Below, piece by piece: positions 1 to 10,258 of a DNA stretch of 64,000 nucleotides. The stretch covers positions 18,909,001 to 18,973,000 of the forward strand of contig JAPTOF010000006.1 in assembly GCA_028554755.1 (NCBI GenBank). The letters run 5' to 3'. Made by a program: the position numbers and the translations under genes. Numbering within the stretch: the stretch's first letter is position 1; each line of letters begins with the position of its first letter. The notes beneath the pieces are model-generated. The model made no database searches. It saw nothing but the letters and a program-made list of their open reading frames with translations, and was not told where the DNA came from. This DNA is from Cordia subcordata. Taxonomy: Eukaryota; Streptophyta; Magnoliopsida; Boraginales; Cordiaceae.

Positions 1-299
1 TCAAAATTAGGTGCAATTTTTCTTCCTTTTCCATTATCAACACTATATAAACTTAAAAATCAAAAATGCCAAAGAATAAATTTTCTTCACCTGCATGCCC
101 TTTCCTTTTCAAAGGCCGCACTTCTAGGATAACAAGTAATTTAATGTAGGAGCTACAGGTATCAGCGTGATCAATGTATATCCTGTGATTGAATAAAGAA
201 CTTTTGGTCAGTTATTGTAACCTAGAAAACATATAGAATGGTATTCTTTAAGTGTTAGTTTGGGAAACATTTTGGTAGTTCCTTTGCAAATCGCATTAA
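1..299. other. Unassigned left edge
   Basis: AT-rich sequence without a recognisable exon, RNA gene or element end. Because the SPPA gene further right lacks its 5' exons, this stretch could be part of a large SPPA intron or the beginning of the copia remnant that follows. I see nothing to decide between these. Confidence 0.4.
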
Positions 300-2962
300 T
301 AGATAGGCTAATGCCCCTTATGATATTTGGAGACCCAGTCGCCATTTAGCAACGTTTGGTTATAAGTATTTTGTCACTTTTATTGATGTTTTTTCATGCA
401 TGACTTCGTTATATTTGGTGAAAGACTGTTTTGAAGTTTTCTTTGTGTTTCAAACTTTTTACAATGAAATTCATACTCAACTTGGTTCTATTATTTGTAT
501 GTTGGGAAGTGACAATGCCAAAGAATATTCTTCTTCTGCTTTTCGTTCTGTTTTATCCTCTAAAGGGATCATTCATCAGTCTTCTTGTATTTACACTCCT
601 TATCAAAATAGAGTTGCTGAGCACAAGGATCGGCATCTTATTGAGACAGGTCGTACACTTATTCTACATATGTCTAATCCGGTTTTGGGAAGATGTTGTT
701 TCTACTGTGTGTTATCTCATTAATAGGATGCCATCTTCTGTATTCCATGATAGGCATCCATCTATATTCCATGATAGGCATCCTTTTCGAGTCCTGTGTT
801 CTCATGGCCTTATTTATTACCTGCCTCCCAAAGTACGTGGTTGTGTTTGTCTAGTGTATGATTTCACCCCTGGCAGTGAAGTACTTGATCTATTAAATGT
901 CTCTTCTTAGGATATAATTGTAATAAAAAAGGCTACCGCTATTATTCTCCGAGTTAGATAGATTGTTTTTCTGTTCCTAATAATGTCTCAGAAGCATTTG
1001 CACATCCGGGGTGGCATGACGCACTAACTTTACAGTCTAATGGTAGGTGAAATGCTCTCCAAATGTTACGATAGGTCGGCTGAAAGCAAACTTGGTTGTA
1101 GATTGATACACCCAAGTTTATGGCATTGATTAAGAAGATACTTTTTCTCCTGTTAAGATGCTTCTTGTTTGCATTTTTCTTGCTCTTGTAGCTATGTTTC
1201 AATGGCCCTTGCACCAACTTCATATCAAGAATGCCTTACTTAATTGGCACTTGTGGAGGAGGTTTTTATGGGGCAAACCTCTGTATGGGCTGAAGTGGTT
1301 GCCCTGTAGGGCTGTGTACTTATAGAAGAAACCTGATCTCCAACTCGAAAAATCAGGTATGGGGAAATTATTCTCAGAGAATTGGAGAATTAGAGAAAAA
1401 AGATTGGGGATAGGAAAAAATTTTGGGGAAATGGGTCGGGGATCGGAATAAATTTTTTTATTCGGGAAAAACCCAAAGCCCAGAAATTTTTTATTTTTTA
1501 ATTATATATATGTATATGTTGTAATATATAATATATCTTAATTTTTTTAAAACCTTTTTTCCTATATAAATAATTATATCATAAATATATAAATTATTTT
1601 GTTGATGATGATGATTTTTATCTATTCAGTAGGGCATGTTAGTGCTTAGTAGTAGACTTAGCTGATAGTTGAGACTTGAGAACGTAAAAAGCAACTATGT
1701 TAATAGTAGAATTAGTTTTGAACTTTTTCTTTAAAAAATTCGGGGATCCAATCCCCAATAGTTTTTTCCCATTCCCCATTTTCCCAAATTGTGTTTCCTA
1801 TTGGTTTTTTGGGGGAAAAATTTTTTGTTGATTGCGGTGAGGATTTCTCAATGAACACCCCGATTGCCCTGGGCATGGTTTGGTTGTTTTAGAGAAGCTG
1901 TGTTGAGTTTGGGTTGATACGATGTGGAGTTGATCACTTGGTGTTTTATTGGCATTCTTCGTTTGGTAAACACCATTTGTTGTTTGAAAATTGTGTATGT
2001 TGGTGACATTATATTACTAGAGATGATATGGCAGGTATTGTCGGTTTGAAGGCTTTTCTCCACTGACAGTTTGAAATTACTAATTTGAGGGAGTTGCACT
2101 ATTTTCTGGGTATTGAGGTTGCATGCTCTGAAGATGGTATCTTTATTTCTCAGTGAAAATATGTTTTGGACATGCATGATGAGGCTAAGATGCTTGGTAT
2201 GAGATTGTGTGACTCACCCATGGATCTAAATATTAAATTGCTTCCTAATGAGAGGGAACTAGTACAAGACCGAAGGAAATACATGAGATTAGTAGTCAAA
2301 CTTAACTATCTCACAGTGATTCACCGAGACATTTCCTTTATCGTGATGGTAGGTAGTCAGTTTCTAAACTCTCCATGATAGTGCCATTGGGACGTGGTTA
2401 TCCGTATTCTTCGGCACTTGAAGAGTGCACTAGGCAAAGGAATACTATATAAGAATTGGGGTCACACTAATATTGTTCGATATTTTGATGCAGATTGGGT
2501 AGATTGTCTAGTTGATAATCGATCCACTTTTGAGGTTTTTTTTTTTTTTTTTGGTCAGAGGCAATCTTGTGTCATGGAAAAGTAAGAAGTAGACAGTTGA
2601 AGTTCGCTCTAGTGCAGAGTTTGAGTACTGAGTGTAGAGGTATGGGTTTAACCACTTGCGAGTTGATATGGGTAAAACATCTGCTAGAGGTTGGGATAAA
2701 TTGCTCTTAGCTTATGAAGTCTATTTGTGATGATCAGGCAGCCATGTACATTGCTTCAAATGCTGTGCTCTATGAATACATTAAACACATTGAGATTGAT
2801 TGCCATTTTGTAAGAAGCAAAGTACTAGCCAAGGAGATTGTCACTTCACACGTTAGCTTAAACAATCAATTAGTTGATCTCTCTATTAAATCTCTGAGGG
2901 GTCCTAGGGTTGAATGTATTTCTAACAAGCTGGGCACAAATGGGTATGCTCCACAGTATTGA
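300..2962 (+). pseudogene. Broken Ty1/copia pol (integrase, reverse transcriptase, RNase H)
   Basis: Order of domains is that of Ty1/copia pol. Integrase core sequence runs from about 310 to 905 and shifts frame: one frame (400-723) reads the core up to the PYQNRVAEH region, and the overlapping frame (431-910) continues with a CYLINRMPSS-like stretch and a PPKV-gC motif. RT remains lie at about 954-1300 and 1872-2378, the latter with a LREL-HYFLGIEV motif interrupted by stops. RNase H follows at about 2394-2962, with a DADW motif and a C-terminal KHIEIDCHFVR motif. Gag and protease were not found. Many stops and frameshifts, plus a MITE in the RT region, show it is dead. It may sit in an upstream intron of SPPA. 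Confidence 0.85.
1307..1863. mobile_element. hAT-type MITE inside the copia RT
   Basis: A 557-bp non-coding insert flanked by a perfect 8-bp direct repeat, TTGCCCTG, at 1299-1306 and 1864-1871. Its ends form an imperfect inverted repeat: the left end starts TAGGGCTGTGTAC and the right end read backwards starts TCGGGGTGTTCA. The 8-bp TSD and TAGGG-type end are typical of hAT elements. Subterminal G-rich and C-rich blocks (about 1370-1480 and 1740-1830) are also roughly inverted copies. Joining the flanks restores the YGLK...AWF reading of copia RT, so this is an insertion and not part of the retroelement. No transposase is encoded. Confidence 0.85.
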
Positions 2963-3085
2963 AAGAGAAAGGGGCTTTATTTTTCTTTGTAAGTGACCCT
3001 ATATAAGGGGGTCTAATAAGTTTATTAAATATACACAACATTATTTGTTTTTGATATCTCTTTTTCTCTCGACAATGCTAAAATA
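2963..3085 (+). repeat. Possible short 3' LTR remnant of the copia copy
   Basis: Directly after the RNase H remnant comes a purine-rich tract (GAAAGAGAAAGGGG) and then a TATATAAGGGGG stretch that looks like a TATA box of a short copia LTR. No second LTR copy is in the window, so the end is uncertain. Confidence 0.3.
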
Positions 3086-3940
3086 CATGAATCCCAAAGC
3101 CCTGTTGGTCTTCTTTTGGGGGCTAATTGACTGTGGTATAGGTGTCAGAACATAGCAGAATAACAAATTAATATCTTAGATCAATATGGGTAAGCATCAT
3201 ATCTGTACATGGATTGGAAGAAGGTTGGACATGAAAAGATCAATTTTAGTTGAAGTTCTAGCCTCTCAGACCTAAGCACGAAGAAGCAGTGAGGCGCACA
3301 TCTCCACGTCCTAACTATCCAGCACAGCACCTGAACCCGATGCTGCTTATTGTGCATAGGGCTGGGCACTAGCCCAGAACAGGCATACTTATCAATTTCT
3401 ATGCTTACTTGTTTGGATGTAATAAACCCTCCTAAGCGTTTAGAGTTTGGCACCGAGCCCTATGCCTGATATAGTTTTGGTTAGGTGTTTGGGTGTGAGA
3501 AAACCACCCAATTATTATAGATCTTGCTTCATAGCGGGTGGGAAGATCACAAAAAAACAATGGCTTTCAACAATGGACAAGTAAGCCATACCTTCCATGA
3601 ACTTTCAATTTCAAATTTCAGTTGGTGGCTCAGCCTATGGGTTATTGCGTTGTATTCTTAGAAGCTTTCTAGTTTTGGACTTTGTCACCTATTTTCTCTC
3701 TTCTCAAAGTTCCAACACATGGAGAGTGAGAAATGTACCTCACATAGGGAAGAAACATTTTGAAGATGATCGCTGTATAAAAATAGACACTGATATATCT
3801 GTCTTCATTGCCAGCATCATTCTGAAGTGGCTAATCTATCGAGTCTATGAAGCTAAAATTATAGACCATCATCTGTAGTCTCTAGTTTGTTATATTTGTT
3901 TGAACTCGTGATGGCTAATTGCTACTGAATCATTCTTCAG
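3086..3940. other. Unassigned, probably SPPA intron
   Basis: No exon similar to the preceding part of SppA and no recognisable element was found between the copia remnant and the first SPPA exon. The 3' end has a normal acceptor (pyrimidine-rich, CTTCAG) just before 3941. Small open frames here have no recognisable domain. Confidence 0.4.
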
Positions 3941-6900
3941 AATCGAAAAGGTATAAAGCCGCTGTTATTCGGATAGATAGTCCTGGAGGTGATGCTCTTG
4001 CTTCTGATCTGTAAGTTTCATTCTGGCTTGTGCATTATGCAATGGCTAATATTCTATAAAGATCGTCTAGCATCATATTTGCTAGTTATCATCATTGTAT
4101 TTTTTTCCATTTTCAGTGAGAAATCATAACTGATTTCTTAATTTTTATCTTGGCATCTTTAAGAAAACGAAACAAGAATTTATATAGCCAGGATGTCAAG
4201 GAGGAAATTTAGGGAAGAAGTATAAGCCTTTCATTTCGTGAAATGAGGGGGAAAGAAATCCACATCCCACGAGTGGGAAGAATCCAGTCCAAATGAACAC
4301 AAATCATTGATTACCTCTTGCCATCATTCTCTTTTTTGTACAATTCTTCTACATAATCTTAATAATTTTTTTCTACAAACCCCTTGTATTTCAGAATTAG
4401 TTAATATCCTCCTATGCTATAGAGAATGTTGCACAAAATCCCCAATTTTTGTGATGGTTCTGCAACGTTCTTATAGGTATACGTGTACGCGTGCATGCGC
4501 ACATACACACTCACATATAGTTCCAATGGGCCAAATCCAAGCGATGTTATTGGTACCCATTAGTTAGAAGTTTTGAAGTTCAGATGCTTAATCCCATTCT
4601 AGACCAAGTTCACTCTCTAAAATAACCTTTTACCTATTCTTAAGTTAACAAAATTATTAATATAGATTATCATACCAGTGGGCGGTCACATTAAATTGGC
4701 CTTATCTTAGGAGGTCTAAAAATGTCTTATGATACGCCTCTTCATGCTGATGGTCCTCCTGTTTTTCTCTCTTTCTGTATTTTGCTCCTGCTCTTTAATT
4801 GTTTTAAGTGAGTCCCGTAGGCGCTTCCATCTTTCATCATTAGTCCCGTGATTTTGAGGGTATGCAAGAGATGAAAAGGAAGGTCAATGAAAGAGTTTGA
4901 AGTTTGTGTGGTGGAAAATTTGCTTCCTGTGGTCGTGTAAAAGAGTTTTTTGTTCAGTGGTTGAGTACTTGAATGTCTCTGGTGTTTCTATTGAGAATTG
5001 GTTATCTTATCCTCTTGTGAAGATAGCTTTTCACAGTCATCCAAACATAGCGTGGCTAAATCTAGAAGATGTGATGGTCAAATTTTACAAAATAAAGAAA
5101 ACACTTGTCACTAATCTAGCTAGATCCTTTGTGTTTTCAAGCATTTATAGGGTTGCAACTTTCTCCTTATTCAGCTAATTTGAGCTTTCTCTTGTCTTGA
5201 TTTGTTTCATATATTACTTTATAGATGGCGTATAAAGTTTCCACATTTATTGGAAGAGGAAAACGTACTGCATTGACGAGTTCTACTGCTTTTGGGTTGA
5301 ATGTCTGTAGATTAGTGTTAATATTATATTCCTACAGAATGTGGAGAGAAATCAGACTTTTGGCTGAGAAAAAGCCTGTCATTGCATCAATGGCTGATGT
5401 TGCAGCTAGTGGAGGATATTATATGTCAATGGCCGCTGGAGCCATAGTGGCAGAGAACCTCACCTTAACTGGTTCTATTGGAGTCGTGACAGGTAGTGCT
5501 AGCAACATATTTTATCTTCACTTGTTCCTTTGTTTTTCTTGAGTTACCACCTCATCTAAAAGTTTAAGCTTATAGATAAGATTTGGTTATATTTATTTAT
5601 TATACTTAATACACCCTCTTATGTGCAGTGTGATTTGTTAGAGCTTGCACATGGACAATTTAAAATTTTTAAATGGGTGGCAGTGAAGATCGAACCTGAG
5701 ACCGTTTAGTTTCTAGGCTCTGGTACCATACTGAGTTACCACCTCATCTAAAAGTTTAAGCTTGTAGAGAGGATTTGGTTATATATAACAGTTTTGATAA
5801 AATTAGACCTAGCAGCCTGAGACGAGGCGACTTTGGCATTCTTTTGAGATCAAGAGTTGTATGTGCTCTTGATTTAAGTGCAACTTGTTAATAGGACTTT
5901 TTCAGACAAATTGCTGGTATCTTATGCTGCTAACTGATTCTAAGAACCTTATGATTCTGAAGTCAAATAAATATGATCATCATTCAATTAAAAACATCAG
6001 TATAGCTTTAATATTTGAAAGCATAGATCATTCACTTTTTAATACTATATTAAGCATTTGAAGGTTCTTCAATCCAATTCCGTGTTTCCTTTTTACAGAA
6101 GGAACACTTTACATTGATGGTTTGACTAGAAGTATAATGTGACAGAGGATTAATTGGAACAAGAAGAAAGAGAATACTGTGCTTGGTTGTGGTTATTCTG
6201 AACCAACGAATTCTAAGAAGCCAAAATATCCTATGTACAATGTTAGCTTTGAAGGAACATCACCTTTTGGGAAGAATTTCAAAAAAAAAAAAAAAAATGA
6301 TCTGTGAGTGTACTTCAAAAAATATTCATAAAAGTATTATCTAACCGTTCTATGGCATGGAACATGCACCTCTATTCATTCATGTATCTTCCATGTTTGA
6401 ACCAAGGTATCTTCCAGAGTGTTATTTTAGTTATTGGGATCCTTTTCTTTTTCTTGTGGATATTTTCTTGGAAATTATGTTTCAATCGGAATTAGTATAA
6501 GTGAAGGTGGCATTTAATCGCTAATGCCTATGTAGAACTACAAATTTTGATGTGTGTTTGATGGTTAGTATTTTTAAGTTTCTGAGATCTTGATGCTTTA
6601 CTACATGTAGGGAAGTTTAACTTGGGAAGACTGTATGAAAGAATTGGCTTCAACAAGGAGATTATATCAAGGGGAAGATATGCTGAGCTTACTGCAGCCG
6701 AACAACGTGCATTGAGGTCCGTACTCTTGCTTGGGAGATATAATTCTTTTCTTATCAATTTAGGGAAAGCATTGGGCTCAAATCCTGCTAGGTAATACCG
6801 TAATATGTAAGTATGGGATGGAATTCGATGAACATTTTATCATAAGTTCCCAAAAATGGTAGAAATGGAGACTTAAACTCAGGTTTCACAAATTTGTCAA

Positions 6901-9183
6901 ACATGATGAAGTCCATGTTTAAATTCACTTGCCGAGGTTATGGATGAGGCAGTGCAGGGGATAAGTTATGATGGTCATTTGTCTTCTGATTGTTGGGCCA
7001 AGCTATTCTTTGATTCTATTTCTTTCTTCTGGTGCAATAATAATATCGAAATTCATTCATGAATAAGGCATCTATAGAAATGGTTAGTTGTAACTTAATA
7101 TCAGGAGTTTTGGTAATTGATGACATTTTTAGTCATGGTGCAAAAAATGTAGCACAAGCTACCGTTCTATTATAGGGCTACACACTATGTTGAACACAGA
7201 TAACAAGAAGGCATTATGAAGCTCTGCCATCAACTGACCATGTGACAAGTTGTGGAGTTTGGTGTTTATTGTTAAGAATAATAAATAAATATAACCAAAT
7301 TCTCTTTACAAGTTTAAGCTTTTAGATGAGGTGGTGATATCAATATTGTATAAGAGCTCAGGTCATCGGTTCAAAACTTACCGTCACCCATTTAAAAACA
7401 TTAAATGTCCACATGCAAGCTCTAGGCAAATCAAGTTGCATGTGAGGGGGCGTGTTAAGTATAATAAATAAATATAACCAAATCTTTTCTATAAGCTTAA
7501 GCTTTTAGATGAGATGGTAACATCAATATTTACCGGATAGATTTCTTGTTCCAGAAGCATGAAACCCACTTAGACAGGGCAGATAAGGTTTCTTCCTATG
7601 CTCTTAATCCATGACTTATTCTCCTCTTTCTGAAGCCTTACCACAGTGGAATTATTTCCCAAAATTTCCAATTTATGTGCCTCTTGTACTGTAAGAATGT
7701 CAAACACTAGTATTGGTTGATATAGAGAAACTGTAGTCCTATATCATTTCTTGTTGGCCAATTAAATTGTAATGACGTTTGGGAACTATGCTGTGACCAT
7801 TTTGCCTGGTTTATATTTAATTTGCAGACCAGATGAAGCAAAACTCTTTGCCAAGTCAGCACAGAATGCATACGCACAGTTCCGGGACAAGGCAGCCTTC
7901 TCAAGATCAATGAGTGTATGCCAGACTGCAAATTATACAGCTTACGAAACACTAATGTTAAAATTGTTTTTGAAGTTGCTAATCTTTTCTGGCAGATTGA
8001 TAAAATGGAGGAGGTTGCTCAAGGAAGAGTTTGGACGGGTAATGATGCTGCTTCACGAGGTCTAGTTGATGCCATTGGAGGATTCTGTCGAGCTGTTGCT
8101 ATAGCAAAATTGAAGGCCAATATACCGCAGGACAGACAGGTTGCAATAGTTGTCTTCTTTGTTGCTTTAGATGTCTGTGAAGAATATATTATTGGTAATA
8201 AGCCCCATATGTTATCGGACAATGTTTTGGCAAGTCTTTAACATATCAGATGGGAACAATAAAATCACTAGAGTTCCTAAATAGTTAATTTATTTGAGAT
8301 AAGGGATTAATGGAATTGAGAGGGCATGCCAATGAACAATTTTAGTTAATTGCTCTACAATGCCTCGTAATCTGTGTTCTGTTGATCAAAGCTTCATGAA
8401 TCATGACACAGATGGAACTTATACCATTTGGTATCCTTGAAGAAACAATTCTGAAGGGGTGGTTATGGGGGAATGAATATTTGGTATAATTCACATAAAG
8501 TGTGTGCTTGGATTCTGGTAGGCAATTTTGTTGTTAGCAGTCTTGCTATGTTTTCTTGAACTGAAATCTGATGCTATCCAGTAGCCTTGTAACCGGTGCC
8601 CAAGGTGTCCTGATCACCTCATCCGCTTCTAGCATACTAAGTAAACTTTAGAGTCGTAAGATTGAAGTGCTGTTTATCTGGCATGCAACTCCTCATCATA
8701 GGCGGTCCCCTTACATGTTGCATCTAGAGATTCCAAACAATGTCCAGAGTTGGAAAAAGAAAAATGATATGTTCATAATTCGGAATTGCATTCTATTTCA
8801 GTTTACGGTTTACTAGATCGTGAACCCTTTATTTCAAAATAAATGGGAAAATGTGAAATATTCTCCCGAATTGTATACACCACTTTTATTCTATTCTTCT
8901 TTTTATATGCCTTCTAATTTCCCCTTTCTTATGTATTCTTGAACATGTTCAGGTTACTCTTGTTGAGCTGTCAAGACCATCTCCGTCTCTACCAGAAATC
9001 ATAAGCGGCGTAGGGAACTCTCTAGCTGGAGCAGATAAAACGTTAAGAGAACTGTTGAACGACTTGGTGTTTTCTGATGGAATTCAAGCTCGTATGGATG
9101 GCATCCTGTATGAGAAATTGTGTGGAGCTTCTCACGAGGACTCCATAGTTACATTGATAAGAGACTACCTAAGTTCCCTTTGA
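3941..9183 (+). CDS. SPPA: SppA-type signal peptide peptidase (protease IV), 3' six exons
   Basis: Six exons join in phase with GT-AG introns: 3941-4010, 5338-5492, 6611-6716, 7828-7915, 7996-8139 and 8953-9183 (stop TGA 9181-9183), giving about 264 C-terminal residues. The first exon carries the RIDSPGGDALASDL motif; the second carries DVAASGGYY, whose serine is the family nucleophile, then TGSIGVV. Later exons read RLYERIGFNKE, EEVAQGRVWTG and the ending LIRDYLSSL. Plant SppA is a serine/lysine-dyad protease of chloroplast thylakoids of about 680 residues; the N-terminal half with the catalytic lysine is absent and presumably encoded left of the window. The open frame over six exons argues for a functional gene. 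Alternatively this is a 3' gene fragment; the window cannot exclude that. Confidence 0.9.
4011..5337 (+). other. SPPA: SPPA intron without recognised elements
   Basis: Starts GTAAGT and ends CCTACAG. Apart from a short alternating purine-pyrimidine tract at about 4480-4515 I see no element or RNA gene. Open frames near 4307 and 4897 have no recognisable domain. Confidence 0.5.
5540..5790 (-). mobile_element. TRIM element in SPPA intron (antisense)
   Basis: Two direct terminal copies, 5540-5611 and 5732-5790, both start TGAGTTACCACCTCATC and contain a HindIII-type AAGCTT block. Read on the minus strand the unit is LTR, a PBS-like GGTACCAGAGCC at the position of the iMet tRNA site, about 120 bp of spacer, a GAGGGTG purine tract, LTR. 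This is the plan of a terminal-repeat retrotransposon in miniature. It encodes nothing and must be mobilised in trans. The second LTR lacks a piece of the TTTATTTATTATAC stretch. It belongs to the same family as the copy at 7270-7525. Confidence 0.75.
6089..6297 (+). other. Poly(A)-ended insert in SPPA intron, possible retroposed fragment
   Basis: About 200 bp of relatively GC-balanced sequence is followed by a run of roughly 17 adenines (ending near 6297). One frame is open for about 50 codons (reading PKYPMYNVSFEGTSPFGKNF just before the A-run) after a TGA. It does not match SppA and lies between two SPPA exons. A retroposed mRNA 3' fragment would look like this, but no flanking duplication could be identified by eye. 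Confidence 0.3.
7270..7525 (+). mobile_element. TRIM element in SPPA intron (sense)
   Basis: Direct terminal repeats of 73 bp at 7270-7342 and 7453-7525, both starting TGTTAAG-ATAATAAATA and ending in CA. After the left repeat comes a degenerate iMet PBS (ATTGTATAAGAGCTC); before the right repeat lies a TGTGAGGGGGCG polypurine tract. Non-coding, about 256 bp. Same family as the inverted copy at 5540-5790; the two copies give SPPA pre-mRNA an inverted-repeat pair across one exon. Confidence 0.8.
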
Positions 9184-9590
9184 ACCCAAATAGTTATACA
9201 TGCTTCCCATTTATTCGCTCTCCCCTCCCCTCCAACACCCCCCACCCCCTCTATCCCCACTATTCCGTATGTCCGAATTCCGCCACCTAATGCCCGGAAA
9301 ACAGCTAAATTAACCACCTCAATAAATATACATCTAGCCCTTGTCTTTCTCGTATAGAAGCACTACGGGTATCATCTCTTTCAATTCTCAAATTCGGTTT
9401 CCTCCAACCAGGATAAAAGAGAGGGGAAGCAACTTGCTGTACTCATTTTAACCCTTTACTTTCTAGGCAATGCAAACTTTCCTTCACATTCATTGGCAAC
9501 AGTTTCTGATCCTTTGTTGTTTTCTCATCGAGTTCTTTCTACGTGGGTGTTTATGTTCGGGGGTGGGGTTGGGGGTACATATATAGCGAG
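9184..9590 (+). other. SPPA 3' UTR and downstream spacer
   Basis: Begins with a C-rich tract (about 9220-9260) right after the SPPA stop. AATAAATATAC near 9321 could serve as a polyadenylation signal. A G-rich run (about 9556-9573) lies just before the Helitron remnant. No gene. Confidence 0.4.
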
Positions 9591-9915
9591 GATGACTTGT
9601 TCACACTAGAATTTTTGAATAATATCAAGGATTCAGGTATACCTAATCAATTTTTGAGAGTTAAGGTTGGTGCGCCAATGATGCTATTGCGGAACATAGA
9701 TCAATATGCTGGTCTCTGTAATGGAGCTGGACTCATTGTTACTCAATTAGCAAAGCATGTTGTGGGAGCAAAATTGTGGAAGAAATGCTGGGAACAAGTT
9801 ATACATACCAAGAATATTGATGCCTTTCAAGTTACAACGACGTCGATTTTTGTTAATTGTTTCCTTTGCAATGACTATCAACAAAGTCAAGGACAGTCTT
9901 TGTTAACTAGCTTGT
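9591..9915 (+). pseudogene. Helitron helicase (PIF1-like) C-terminal remnant
   Basis: The frame reads EFLNNIKDSGIPN, then KVGAPMMLLRNIDQ-GLCNG, the late helicase motif of PIF1-like Helitron proteins, which bind and unwind DNA during rolling-circle transposition. Near 9820-9890 the sequence continues in a shifted frame with a FAMTINKSQGQSL-like motif (one base lost), and it is cut off before the usual final VAVSRV region, where the next MITE starts. The Rep domain and Helitron ends were not found. About 100 of some 1,400 residues remain. Confidence 0.8.
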
Positions 9916-10258
9916 AAGCATCTGTTGCTAGCTTATAAGTTGGGGAAGAAAACTTCATTGGACCAGTTTAATTTTGAACAGCTTATAAGCACTTTGGTTA
10001 AATCAACAAAAAGACAATATTACCTTTAAAAAAGGCAAATAGTTTTAACTATTATTAATTAATAGCATATTTTTTTTAGTCATTTTAATTACCATTCTTA
10101 TTTATAAGCACTTATTTATTAAATATGTTAGTAATTTAAAGGAAAATATTATTCAAACATACTTCTATGTATTTATTCTTAGCTTAGAAGCAGCTTTTTA
10201 CTTATAAACATAAGTTGCTTATAAACACTTAAAAATAAGCTTAGCCAAACAGGTTCCA
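9896..10258. mobile_element. Inverted-repeat MITE
   Basis: AT-rich, non-coding unit whose two ends are imperfect inverted repeats rich in GCTTATAAG: the left side has CTAGCTTATAAG and CAGCTTATAAGCAC, the right side has TTGCTTATAAACAC and ends AAGCTTAGCCAAACAGG. It abuts and truncates the helicase remnant. Exact ends and TSD could not be fixed, so the superfamily (hAT or PIF/Harbinger) is open. Confidence 0.55.

Noticed and set aside
954..1223. Minus-strand open frame of 89 codons
   Set aside because: It is antisense to the decayed copia RT and has no domain.
5225..5542. Single open frame starting with ATG at 5225 as a stand-alone gene
   Set aside because: Its first 110 bases are intron; the SppA match starts exactly after the CCTACAG acceptor at 5337 and stops at the donor.
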